From positions 1 to 26,389 of the forward strand of contig JOTC01000006.1 of NCBI GenBank assembly GCA_000746705.1: a DNA stretch of 26,389 bases, given 5' to 3'. This document shows positions 7,919 through 15,048 of this stretch, piece by piece. Position 1 is the stretch's first letter. Each line of letters begins with the position of its first letter. A program made the translations under genes and the position numbers. Source of the DNA: Marine Group I thaumarchaeote SCGC AAA799-O18. GTDB lineage: Archaea; Thermoproteota; Nitrososphaeria; Nitrososphaerales; Nitrosopumilaceae. The notes under the pieces are model-generated. The model did no database searches. It saw only the letters and a program-made list of their open reading frames with translations, and was not told the DNA's origin.

Positions 7919-8485
7919 AATTGTCCATTGGTTGACTACAACATCACCTTCTGTTAACGCTGCAGTGGCAGCAAAGGTGGTAAAAATAGGTACGCACGTA
8001 AGCCCGTGCCCTTTGAAATCCGCACAATAATGAATCATCCAATTTGAAGCCCATTCTGGGGCTTTCGATGTTTGTATGTTTATTTCCATAGGTTTTTCAG
8101 AAAGAATTGGATACAAACCAACAAGCCTTTGCTCTAGAGTAGGCGTATCTGTAATCCTAACTTTTTCGTATTTTACATCATCAACCGTAACAATTTCCTT
8201 CTCACCAAACTTTTGATCGAACAAGCCATCAGTAATCTCATTCGGTAAATATTCACCACTAGTAGTTTCTAAGACACTGACTAATGCACCTTGTGAATCT
8301 CTAACTACCACCTGAAGATGTATCTTATATTTAGAATCCCCCAGATAATCAAGATTTGCGTCTTCTGGACCAGCAAAAATTCCTTTACCGCCAAGTTCCA
8401 AATGATCAGCAGAGGTAGATTGGATAGAAGCCACGATGAACACCGTGAAGATGGCAACTAACAAAACTTTCGAAAATTTTTTCAT
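7901..8485 (-). CDS. Exported protein of unknown function
   Basis: A 194-residue secreted protein. The open frame extends 20 codons further upstream (to 8545), but the Met at 8483-8485 is followed directly by a canonical signal peptide (MKKFSKVLLVAIFTVFIVAS, likely cut near SADHLE), so this start is preferred. The mature part is beta-rich with the motifs GKGIFAGPED and a C-terminal Cys pair (HYCADFKGHGLTC) that could form a disulfide. I do not recognise the fold; similar short exported proteins are frequent in ammonia-oxidising archaea. It is transcribed away from the aldo/keto reductase remnant, and its last 18 nt overlap the membrane protein gene on the opposite strand. Confidence 0.8.
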   Translation of the reverse strand: MKKFSKVLLVAIFTVFIVASIQSTSADHLELGGKGIFAGPEDANLDYLGDSKYKIHLQVVVRDSQGALVSVLETTSGEYLPNEITDGLFDQKFGEKEIVTVDDVKYEKVRITDTPTLEQRLVGLYPILSEKPMEINIQTSKAPEWASNWMIHYCADFKGHGLTCVPIFTTFAATAALTEGDVVVNQWTILRELS

Positions 8486-8556
8486 ATAAAAGCTCGAATT
8501 TAGATATAGATAAGTGATTTTAAACAAAAAAATACTACCGTTCATAATTGTTTAAA

Positions 8557-9649
8557 ATGATTGAAGGTTTTGCAACGCCAGAAGGAACAGCAAATTTTCT
8601 AGAAAATCTTCAGCGCGAAAGGAGAATTTTAGAAAAACACATGATCTTACACTATCTAATGTCGGAGTAGGCACATATCTTGGAAATCCTGATTCGGAAA
8701 CTGACATACAACAAAAAAATGCAATTAAACAATCCATTTTACATGGTGTGAATGTAATTGATACTGCCATAAATTACCGTGCACAAAAATCTGAACGAAC
8801 TGTCGGTAAAGCGGTTTCTGAATTAATTGACGAGGGAAAAATTAACCGCTCTGAAATTTTTGTTTCAACTAAAAATGGTTATGTAACAAATGATGCTGAC
8901 ATTCAAGAAGATTTTATGGCGTATATAATGAGAGAATTTGGTAAGACAGGTATTGTGAAGGAAGGTGATATTTCATCACAGTATAATTGTATGACAATAC
9001 CATTTCTTGAAGACCAATTAGCTAGAAGTACTTGGGATTAGATTGTATTGATTTAATGTATTTACATAATGCAGTAGAGGGGCAGCCACAGATTCCTCAC
9101 GATGAATTTATTTCACAGTTAAAAAGAGTTTTTGAATTTTATGAAGTACAAAGAAAAAAACAAAACATTAGGTTTTATGGATTAGCAACTTGGGAATGTT
9201 TTAGGGTTTCTAAAGAAAATTCAAATTTTCTATCACTCACACAAGTTATCGACTTGGCAAAACAGGTTGGTGGAAGCACACATGGATTTAGATTTATACA
9301 ATTACCATATAATTTGCAATTTGATCAAGCCTATATGCAAAAAAATCAAACTATTAATTCTAATGAGATGTCAATATTAGAATTAGCAGAACAAAGCGGT
9401 ATTGGTGTTTTTACCAGTGTACCATTAATGCAGGGCAAACTTTTAGAATGGATTAAGAACAAACCTGAATTTACTCACCAAAGTCCAGCGGTTAACGCTC
9501 TCCAATTCATTAGATCGACACCAGGTGTTTTAGCTCCACTTATTGGTCAAAAATCAGATTCACACGTAAAAGAAAATTTAGAGATTTTAGAAATCCCTCC
9601 TTTTTCAGAAGAAGAATTTAATACTCTACTCAAAAAACTCGTTCAATAA
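8557..9649 (+). pseudogene. Aldo/keto reductase broken by two frameshifts
   Basis: Joined across two frame changes, this region encodes a complete aldo/keto reductase of about 360 residues, an NADPH-dependent carbonyl reductase family. Frame one gives the start MIEGFATPEGTANF. The second continues as SRKSSARKENFRKTHDLTLSN, without stop, through NVIDTAINYR (active-site Asp and Tyr) and VSTKNGYV (Lys) to 9041. The third begins at LGLDCIDLMYLHNAVEG (His) and runs to 9649. The first shift fits loss of one T in the run at 8595-8598; the second lies at about 9027-9033. All four catalytic residues remain, so either decay is recent or these are sequence errors. Stand-alone pieces are 8748-9041 and 9032-9649. 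A divergent spacer separates it from the exported protein gene. Confidence 0.85.
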
Positions 9650-9706
9650 TTTTCAGGAACTGATTTTTAGGTTTCCGTTTTAATATTTGTTATACTATTA
9701 AACAAT

Positions 9707-10090
9707 ATGAAAGTGACAAAACTCTCTGCAGTTACATTATTAATTTCTGACATGAAAAAATCAGTCGATTTTTATTCCAAGATTCCAAACTTTAAGATCG
9801 TTTTTGGTGGTCCTGACAACCAATTTACATCATTTTTGATAGATGATATGGCTAAGTCATATCTAAATCTGAAATTAAATAAGACACATGCAACAGATTT
9901 TGGCAGAATTATTTTTTACGTTGATGACGTTGACGAGTTTTTTACTTATATGCAGAATGATGAAACAATTTCAGTATTGGGCAAATTGGAATCCAAACCA
10001 CAAGACGCAACCTGGGGCGAACGATTTTTTCATATGTTAGATCCTGATGGCTATAGGCTATCATTTGCAACACCAATTGGTGATGAATGA
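9707..10090 (+). CDS. VOC (glyoxalase/bleomycin-resistance fold) family protein
   Basis: A 127-residue single-chain vicinal-oxygen-chelate protein with paired beta-alpha-beta-beta-beta modules: VTLLISDMKKSVDFYSKI (about 9-26), FTSFLIDD, then RIIFYVDDVDEFFTYM (67-82) and the typical C-terminal MLDPDGYRLSFATP (109-122). The enzyme activity is not predictable. The usual first metal-ligand His at the start of strand 1 is replaced by a neutral residue, so a glyoxalase activity is doubtful. Its last 8 to 11 nt touch the start region of the peroxiredoxin gene, which implies translational coupling. Confidence 0.88.
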   Translation: MKVTKLSAVTLLISDMKKSVDFYSKIPNFKIVFGGPDNQFTSFLIDDMAKSYLNLKLNKTHATDFGRIIFYVDDVDEFFTYMQNDETISVLGKLESKPQDATWGERFFHMLDPDGYRLSFATPIGDE

Positions 10091-10091
10091 T

Positions 10092-10550
10092 ATGGAGGAA
10101 GGAGATTTAGCACCAGATTTTGAGTTGGAGGCAAACGATGGTACTAAAATAACACTGAAATCTTTTACTGAAAAAAATAACGTAGTACTCTGCTTTTATC
10201 CCAAAAATCATCTTTTTGCATGCCCATCAAAAAAAGTATTTGAGATGGCAAAGAGTGTAATTTCTGTCTACTCGGAAATTCAATCGCATAATACTAAATT
10301 ATTTGCAATTTCGGTTGACAGTGTTGAATCACAAAAAAAATTCGTAGAAGAATACAACATTCCATATTTACATCTTAGCGATACTCAAAAGGATACTTGT
10401 AAAAAATATTCAGGTACTAATATTGCGGGGCTTGCAAAGCGTGTGACTTTCATCATAGATAAAAATAGAATAATTAAAAATATTTTCCAAAATATAGATG
10501 TAAAAAACCATGGCAAGCAAATTGTGGAGTCTTTAAAAAAATTAAATTAG
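10092..10550 (+). CDS. Peroxiredoxin (BCP/AhpC-TSA family), atypical active site
   Basis: A 152-residue thioredoxin-fold peroxidase that reduces hydroperoxides with a peroxidatic Cys. Family features are GDLAPDFEL (4-12), VVLCFYPK (31-38), SVDSVESQKKF (75-84 region), the active-site Arg R117 in KRVTFIIDK, and C44 aligned with the peroxidatic Cys. The usual P-x3-T-x2-C reads P37-KNH-L41-FA-C44, so the conserved Thr is Leu. Extra Cys at 34 and 103 could act in resolution. The open frame reaches back to 10047, but ATG at 10092 is preferred because GGTGAT lies 7 nt upstream; ATG at 10083 (overlapping the VOC stop) is the alternative. The Dps-like gene is convergent, 10 nt away. Confidence 0.88.
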   Translation: MEEGDLAPDFELEANDGTKITLKSFTEKNNVVLCFYPKNHLFACPSKKVFEMAKSVISVYSEIQSHNTKLFAISVDSVESQKKFVEEYNIPYLHLSDTQKDTCKKYSGTNIAGLAKRVTFIIDKNRIIKNIFQNIDVKNHGKQIVESLKKLN

Positions 10551-10560
10551 ATCTGTTATT

Positions 10561-11148
10561 TTACAACGAATCGAGAGACCTAGAGTGCTTACCTGTATGA
10601 GGTCTCTCACCAGAATATTTTCTTCTCATATGACCAGATGGTCTTGCATACAGCAGTTCCAAAAACCATGATTCATGCTCAATTTCCTCAGCAAGGATAT
10701 CTTTTGCAATATCATAAGTGGCCGGGTCTTTTCCCAACGTCATTTTACAAGTTCTATTCCAGTTTACAATTGCGCCTTGCTCAGCCTTGAGGCATTTTTC
10801 TAGAATTGCTTTTAGGTTTGTAGGATTTGGTGGTAGTTGAAGAAATTCACAACCTGACATCTTGATGAATCGAGTTGCATCCTTAGGTAATGAACCACCT
10901 AACTGATAGATTCTTTCTATACATGATTCAAAATGACTTAGATCTTCCAATCTTGCATCCTCAATTACACCCTTGATTCCTTCACCCTCCATGCCAGTAC
11001 AATTTGCACGTAATAGTGTAAGGTAATAGTATGCAGTAAATTCAACTGATGCATTACTAACCAATTCCTTAATCAGTTTATTGACATCTATTCCATTTTT
11101 TTTCAAAATTTCGGTACCTACAACATGAGGTTTTTTTGCCTTTACCAT
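10561..11148 (-). CDS. Ferritin-like Dps family protein (DPSL/thioferritin type)
   Basis: A 195-residue four-helix iron protein that oxidises Fe(II) with peroxide or oxygen and protects DNA. Di-iron ligands are visible as E36 (EFTAYYY), E69-H72 (EDLSH), E123 (KAEQ) and E155-H158 (EIEH), an arrangement like bacterioferritin sites. C119 and C134 flank the third helix ligand, matching the cysteine pair described for archaeal Dps-like thioferritins; this identification is by motif only. The C-terminal tail (174-195, rich in Arg, Lys and His) may bind DNA. A T/A-rich box 20-28 nt upstream of the ATG suggests leaderless transcription. It sits beside a peroxiredoxin, which fits oxidative-stress defence. 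Confidence 0.88.
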   Translation of the reverse strand: MVKAKKPHVVGTEILKKNGIDVNKLIKELVSNASVEFTAYYYLTLLRANCTGMEGEGIKGVIEDARLEDLSHFESCIERIYQLGGSLPKDATRFIKMSGCEFLQLPPNPTNLKAILEKCLKAEQGAIVNWNRTCKMTLGKDPATYDIAKDILAEEIEHESWFLELLYARPSGHMRRKYSGERPHTGKHSRSLDSL

Positions 11149-11191
11149 GATGATTCTTTGAAATCCTAAATAAAAAGGGTTTTTGAAGTAG

Positions 11192-11209
11192 TTAACTATT
11201 AACAGTTAA
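11192..11209. promoter_or_regulatory. Inverted repeat between the divergent dps-like and J-domain genes
   Basis: TTAACT and AGTTAA are perfect inverted arms with a 6-nt spacer in the 87-nt divergent region. The location suggests an operator for a dimeric regulator, but arms of 6 bp in AT-rich DNA are weak evidence. Confidence 0.25.
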
Positions 11210-11214
11210 AAAAT
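11206..11214 (+). promoter_or_regulatory. TATA-like box for the J-domain gene
   Basis: TTAAAAAAT lies 22-30 nt upstream of the TTG start at 11236, consistent with a leaderless transcript starting at that codon. This helps to support the TTG as the real start. Confidence 0.35.
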
Positions 11215-11235
11215 TACTAGTTCTACGTATGTATA

Positions 11236-12348
11236 TTGGTTGAAAGTAATTATGATATTCTAAAAATACATGATGGGGCAACGAAAAAAGAAATCCGTAT
11301 TGCCTACCGAAATTTGGTTCTACAGTTTCACTCAGATAGGGGAGGTGATGATGAGCAATTTAAAAAAATTAAGCGTGCTTACGAGGATCTACGGATAGGT
11401 AAAAAATATCCTGATACTATGGAGGAAAGGAAAGAAAAAGCAAAATTTTACTCGGGTGATTCAGATGCTGACAAGCGTAGGAAAAATATTCTTTTATCTC
11501 AAGACATCACAAAAGAAATGAAATCTGCACAAGAATGGGCAGCTGCACTTAATCGTACAGATACCACTGGTGTGAGATTATTTGGTTCAAATGAATTAGG
11601 TCAAATGGAATTTGAAAGAAAAGTCACCAAAACATTGTCAATTAAAGGTAAATTTTGGGCGGGTCATTTCAAATATGATAATTCAGTATTGATGTGGGGA
11701 AGTATAACGAGTCCATATTTCACTCCTTATGAAAAGTATAAAACGCATATTCATGTTACAAAGGGAAGTTTTAAACTAATTGATTCAATGCAAAATAAAT
11801 ATGATATTGATGGCGGCGCAAAAATTACCGTAGATCATGGTGATATTGAAGTTGGTGACATACGTGGAAAAAGAATACTTGTACAAGATCCACAGGGAAG
11901 AGTGGGTATGTCTGTTACTAAAGAGCATTTTTCTACACTTGAGGCTATTAATGGTAAGATTGTGACTGGAAGTGTACGAGACACTGTGAAACTTGATGCA
12001 GACACTGTAGTTGTACTTAATTTGATTGATAACGTCAAAGTCATGGGAAGGAGTATACTAGTTTATGGAAGTAAAGTGACACACGATGTTCAGTTTTTTC
12101 TAAAAGAGGGTGGTAAAATTAGATTTTATGATCAGGGCTCAGGTTTTGATATTAGTGATGATGCAACTATACAACTTGAAAATGATAAGCGAATTAAAAT
12201 TCGTGATTTAAAACATGCAAATATGATCAGTAATGGTGGAAAAGATATCACTTACGACTATCTTGATAATCGCGATAAGAAAAAACATTCAAAAACTAAT
12301 AGTTTTGAGACAAAATTATCATCAATAGGAAAGATCTTTGGTAAATAA
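11236..12348 (+). CDS. J-domain protein with a long beta-rich C-terminal region
   Basis: A 370-residue protein. Residues 3-55 form a J domain (YDILKIHDGATKKEIRIAYR, helix II, loop, then FKKIKRAYEDL), the co-chaperone module that stimulates Hsp70/DnaK ATPase. The invariant HPD loop reads H32-S33-D34, so the Pro is missing and classical Hsp70 stimulation is uncertain. There are no Gly/Phe region and no CxxCxGxG zinc repeats, so it is not DnaJ. Residues about 100-345 are a series of short beta strands with repeated turns (GKIVTGSV, ILVYGSKVTH, GGKIRFYDQG), suggesting a beta-sandwich or beta-helix of unknown function. A basic tail ends the protein. The start is TTG, as no in-frame ATG is available. 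Confidence 0.85.
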   Translation: MVESNYDILKIHDGATKKEIRIAYRNLVLQFHSDRGGDDEQFKKIKRAYEDLRIGKKYPDTMEERKEKAKFYSGDSDADKRRKNILLSQDITKEMKSAQEWAAALNRTDTTGVRLFGSNELGQMEFERKVTKTLSIKGKFWAGHFKYDNSVLMWGSITSPYFTPYEKYKTHIHVTKGSFKLIDSMQNKYDIDGGAKITVDHGDIEVGDIRGKRILVQDPQGRVGMSVTKEHFSTLEAINGKIVTGSVRDTVKLDADTVVVLNLIDNVKVMGRSILVYGSKVTHDVQFFLKEGGKIRFYDQGSGFDISDDATIQLENDKRIKIRDLKHANMISNGGKDITYDYLDNRDKKKHSKTNSFETKLSSIGKIFGK

Positions 12349-12358
12349 TCTTAATTGC

Positions 12359-12757
12359 CTATTTTGAAGAAGTGTATTTTCCCGATAAGATTATGCATAT
12401 AAAAACTCCCTTACCAGATATGAATTTCGCTTTATGTTTAACTCCTTTTGGTATGAATACTGTTGATGGTGATGATACTTTGTATACTTCATCATCTAAC
12501 TGAATTTCATATTTCAACTTGGAATTTTCAGAAATAATGAGATTAATTTCATCGGCATTGTGTTTGTGTAACAGACTATACTCTGACATTTTTTTATGGT
12601 TACCATTAACAAAATGAACAGCAATATGGGTATTAGAATCCGGAAAACGTTTTTTGCTTAGCATGGAAAGACGCTTTATTGGAGCATAATTATGAAATGG
12701 AATTTTTGAAATCCGTTCATTTACACCTTTTTTTATAAATTTTTTATAGTGATTCAT
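12359..12757 (-). CDS. Cupin-domain protein
   Basis: A 132-residue small beta-barrel protein. Metal-binding residues of cupin motif 1 are H64, H66 and E70 (HKHNADE), and motif 2 supplies H108 (IPKGVKHKA), with hydrophobic strands between. Such single cupins bind a divalent metal and may act as isomerases, dioxygenases or sugar-binding sensors; the substrate cannot be told. It is convergent with the J-domain gene (10-nt gap) and divergent from the UbiA-like gene. Confidence 0.8.
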   Translation of the reverse strand: MNHYKKFIKKGVNERISKIPFHNYAPIKRLSMLSKKRFPDSNTHIAVHFVNGNHKKMSEYSLLHKHNADEINLIISENSKLKYEIQLDDEVYKVSSPSTVFIPKGVKHKAKFISGKGVFICIILSGKYTSSK

Positions 12758-12814
12758 AGCGTATCATCTTTCCAACAAAACTAAGTTAAAAACATACTTT
12801 GCTGTATAGTTTCT

Positions 12815-13498
12815 ATGCTTCAGGATAGGACGTCTGAGTGGTTTGTTCCAAAATTTGGCTCAAGGAATTTTCGAGTGACAATAGGCTTATTGTTTTTACC
12901 ATACACTAGTATAGTTACCTGCTTTGCTGCATGGGGTTCACTTTCTGGTTCTTTTGAAACGGAGCGACTCATTGCAATCTGTTTGATTTATTTTCTAGCG
13001 CTTGGGGTTTCAGCCCACCTATTGGATGCGGTTGGTGGAAAGACAAAGCCGTGGGGTGATTTACCAAAGAGGAAACTCTGGACGGTGTCGATGATTGTAC
13101 TGGCTGTTGCATTTTCAATTGGCATGTACTATGCCTTCTTGGATTCACCTCTACTGTTTGCGATAGGAATTGCGGAAGGATTCTTTCTGTTTGCGTATAA
13201 TTTAGAATTGTTTGGGGGAAAATTTCACAATAATGCATCAACAATATTGTCTTGGGCAATATTACCTGTTTTTGCTGGATCTGCAATTCAGACAAATTCA
13301 ATATCACTGGAAGCAATAATGTTTTGTGGCGTTTCTTCAATCATAACTTATGTTCTGATAACAACCTCTAGAAAATACAAGCATTTAAGACGCAACAACG
13401 GAAATCATTCGGAAATTAAAAGGTGCGAAGTCATTCTAAAACTTCTTACAGTTGGTGTTTTAGTTGGTACTGTAACATTTCTCGTTGTAAGATTTTAA
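12815..13498 (+). CDS. Polytopic membrane protein, remotely UbiA-like
   Basis: A 227-residue membrane protein with about six hydrophobic helices (24-41, 52-69, 87-106, 112-127, 140-156 and 165-182) and one near the C-terminus. Two segments recall UbiA prenyltransferases: AHLLDAVGGKTKPWG (67-81) at the place of the first Asp-rich loop, and YNLELFGGKFHNNAS followed by LSWAILPVFAG at the place of the second half. However, the diagnostic NDxxDxxxD motif is reduced to a single Asp, so prenyl transfer activity is doubtful. It ends 3 nt from the convergent methyltransferase gene, itself UbiE-like. Confidence 0.75.
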   Translation: MLQDRTSEWFVPKFGSRNFRVTIGLLFLPYTSIVTCFAAWGSLSGSFETERLIAICLIYFLALGVSAHLLDAVGGKTKPWGDLPKRKLWTVSMIVLAVAFSIGMYYAFLDSPLLFAIGIAEGFFLFAYNLELFGGKFHNNASTILSWAILPVFAGSAIQTNSISLEAIMFCGVSSIITYVLITTSRKYKHLRRNNGNHSEIKRCEVILKLLTVGVLVGTVTFLVVRF

Positions 13499-13501
13499 AA
13501 A

Positions 13502-14179
13502 TTATTTTATGCCAGTTAAGATGGCAGATGCACCGTATGTGAGGTATTGATAGTCAACTTTCAATCCACTTTTCTCCATCACATTAGAATAACTGTTTAG
13601 CCACGTGGTACTTCGAATCAGCTTTGGCAGCCCAATTAACGCCTCCTTCCAACTTGGGATGAAGCATCCCACCAACCTCAGGAAAGTTAGAAATATGTTC
13701 CACAGTCCTCTGACAACTGGATTTTTTGGGTAAGTAAAATCATGAAAGATGATTTTTCCGCCAGGCTTAAGATGGTTTATACAATTTTTTACAAGTACTT
13801 CCGGGTCACAGTATTTTGGCAGATAGGATGCTGTGATACAATCAAACTTTGAATCAAGTTTGAATTTTTCTGCGTCATCAAGAATAAACGAGATGTTGTC
13901 AAAAGAACTTGAATTTTGTTTTGCCACATCAAGGTAACTTTTGGTTATATCAACACCAACTATCATTGTATCGGGAAATTTTTCCGCAATTTCCCTAGTA
14001 AGGATGCCCGTGCCACACGCAAGATCGAGGAAAGAATCTCCATTAGAAATCTCTTCCAATATCTTTCTCTTCCAATACCTATCCTGACCCAGTGTGCCAT
14101 ACGAAACAACGCCATCATATGTTTCACCGGTTTCATCAAAAAACTTAGGTACGAGATTTTTTGCCGATTCTGCCAACAT
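13502..14179 (-). CDS. SAM-dependent methyltransferase, UbiE/MenG-like
   Basis: A 225-residue class I methyltransferase. Motif I is LDLACGTGILTREIA (51-65), followed by the acidic VGVDITKSYLDVAKQ (ribose-binding Asp), the DDAE segment and LKPGGKIIFHDFTYP (motif III region). The N-terminal YDGVVSYGTLGQDRYWKRKI and the hydrophobic insertion NIFLTFLRLVGCFIPSW before the last domain resemble UbiE/MenG, which methylate the quinone ring in menaquinone synthesis. Menaquinone is the respiratory quinone of these archaea, so that is a fair but unproven guess. The start lies 32 nt from the divergent O-methyltransferase gene. Confidence 0.85.
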   Translation of the reverse strand: MLAESAKNLVPKFFDETGETYDGVVSYGTLGQDRYWKRKILEEISNGDSFLDLACGTGILTREIAEKFPDTMIVGVDITKSYLDVAKQNSSSFDNISFILDDAEKFKLDSKFDCITASYLPKYCDPEVLVKNCINHLKPGGKIIFHDFTYPKNPVVRGLWNIFLTFLRLVGCFIPSWKEALIGLPKLIRSTTWLNSYSNVMEKSGLKVDYQYLTYGASAILTGIK

Positions 14180-14186
14180 TATATAT
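14179..14186 (+). promoter_or_regulatory. TATA box for the O-methyltransferase gene, at the divergent start codon
   Basis: TTATATAT lies 26-33 nt upstream of the ATG at 14212 and touches the start codon of the divergent methyltransferase (14177-14179). Its position fits a leaderless transcript. Confidence 0.5.
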
Positions 14187-14199
14187 CACGCACCAAGTA

Positions 14200-14206
14200 A
14201 TTTAAA
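14200..14206 (-). promoter_or_regulatory. TATA box for the UbiE-like methyltransferase gene
   Basis: On the minus strand TTTAAAT lies 21-27 nt upstream of the ATG at 14179. It shares the 32-bp divergent spacer with the box for the opposite gene. Confidence 0.45.
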
Positions 14207-14211
14207 GAATA

Positions 14212-14841
14212 ATGATAAATGAAAAAATTCAGAACGTACTATCAAGATTAGAAAAGGACATTGATTATGAGAATAGCCATAGGGCTGAAGTTCCAAGCGA
14301 GGAGAGATTAAATTGCATATCAAAAAACATTGGAATGTTCTATAACATTATGCTAAAATCCATAAACGCTAAAAAAATTCTTGAGATAGGTATGTCAGTG
14401 GGCTATTCTGGGCTCTGGTTTGCCGACGCGGTAATATCAAATATGCAATCTGATGGGCAAGTTATTACAATCGATAGGGAGAAATTCAAGATTGATAAGG
14501 CAACACAGAACTTTGAAGAGGCTGGGGTAAGTTCCCTAATCAAAATCAGGAGGGGTGAGGCTAGAAAAATTTTACATGAGATAAAGGAAGAGTTTAGCGA
14601 AAATTATTTTGATTTTATTTTCATCGACGCGGATAAGGAAAGTTATATCGAATATTTTGATCTGTGTTTGCCGTTAGTAAGGAAGGGCGGAATAATTGGT
14701 GCTGATAATATTCTGCTTCCAGAAAGGTTCAACAAGATGATGGCTGATTATTTATCCCATGTTAGAAGTAATCCAAATGTTCAATCAGTTACTATTCCGA
14801 TTGATAATGGCGAAGAGGTCACAATTAAAATTTCAGAATAG
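14212..14841 (+). CDS. O-methyltransferase (family 3, catechol/caffeoyl-CoA type fold)
   Basis: A 209-residue SAM-dependent methyltransferase. The N-terminal part carries the RAEVPSEERLNCISKNIGMF helix (24-43), followed by the SAM motif KKILEIGMSVGYSGLWFA (54-71), VITIDREKFK with an acidic residue for the ribose, GEARKIL, and the FIFIDADKESY metal-binding Asp loop typical of cation-dependent O-methyltransferases. The C-terminal GGIIGADNILLP also matches. Substrates in archaea are unknown. The gene ends 5 nt before the convergent eL40 stop. Confidence 0.9.
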   Translation: MINEKIQNVLSRLEKDIDYENSHRAEVPSEERLNCISKNIGMFYNIMLKSINAKKILEIGMSVGYSGLWFADAVISNMQSDGQVITIDREKFKIDKATQNFEEAGVSSLIKIRRGEARKILHEIKEEFSENYFDFIFIDADKESYIEYFDLCLPLVRKGGIIGADNILLPERFNKMMADYLSHVRSNPNVQSVTIPIDNGEEVTIKISE

Positions 14842-14846
14842 CGATT

Positions 14847-15017
14847 TTATGCTTTCTTGATACCAAGAGTTCTATTTTTAAGCCTAAGATAATGATTATG
14901 GCATTTTCTGCATCTTGTTGCGGATAAAGGATTTCTTGCTCCACAAGTGAAGCAGATCTTCATATGAAGTCTAGCTTTCTGCGCTATTTGCTTTTTCTCC
15001 GGATCTGTTATTGGCAT
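14847..15017 (-). CDS. rpl40e: Large-subunit ribosomal protein eL40
   Basis: A 56-residue ribosomal protein with one zinc ribbon. It begins MPITDPEKKQIAQKARLHMK and continues with the zinc cysteines C22, C25, C36 and C39 (ICFTC and TRCRKC) and the basic LRLKN tail. This is the archaeal eL40, the same protein that eukaryotes make as a ubiquitin fusion. Its short length makes it easy to miss. It follows sucD on the same strand by 31 nt and is convergent with the O-methyltransferase gene. One clear difference from the family consensus is ICFTCGARN, where the second and third residues are usually charged. Confidence 0.95.
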   Translation of the reverse strand: MPITDPEKKQIAQKARLHMKICFTCGARNPLSATRCRKCHNHYLRLKNRTLGIKKA

Positions 15018-15048
15018 GTTTCTTCCCGTTTAATCCTCACGTATAAAA

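Noticed and set aside
8552..8770. Minus-strand frame of 72 codons over the aldo/keto reductase start
   Set aside because: The plus strand encodes recognisable aldo/keto reductase sequence here once the frameshift is accepted.
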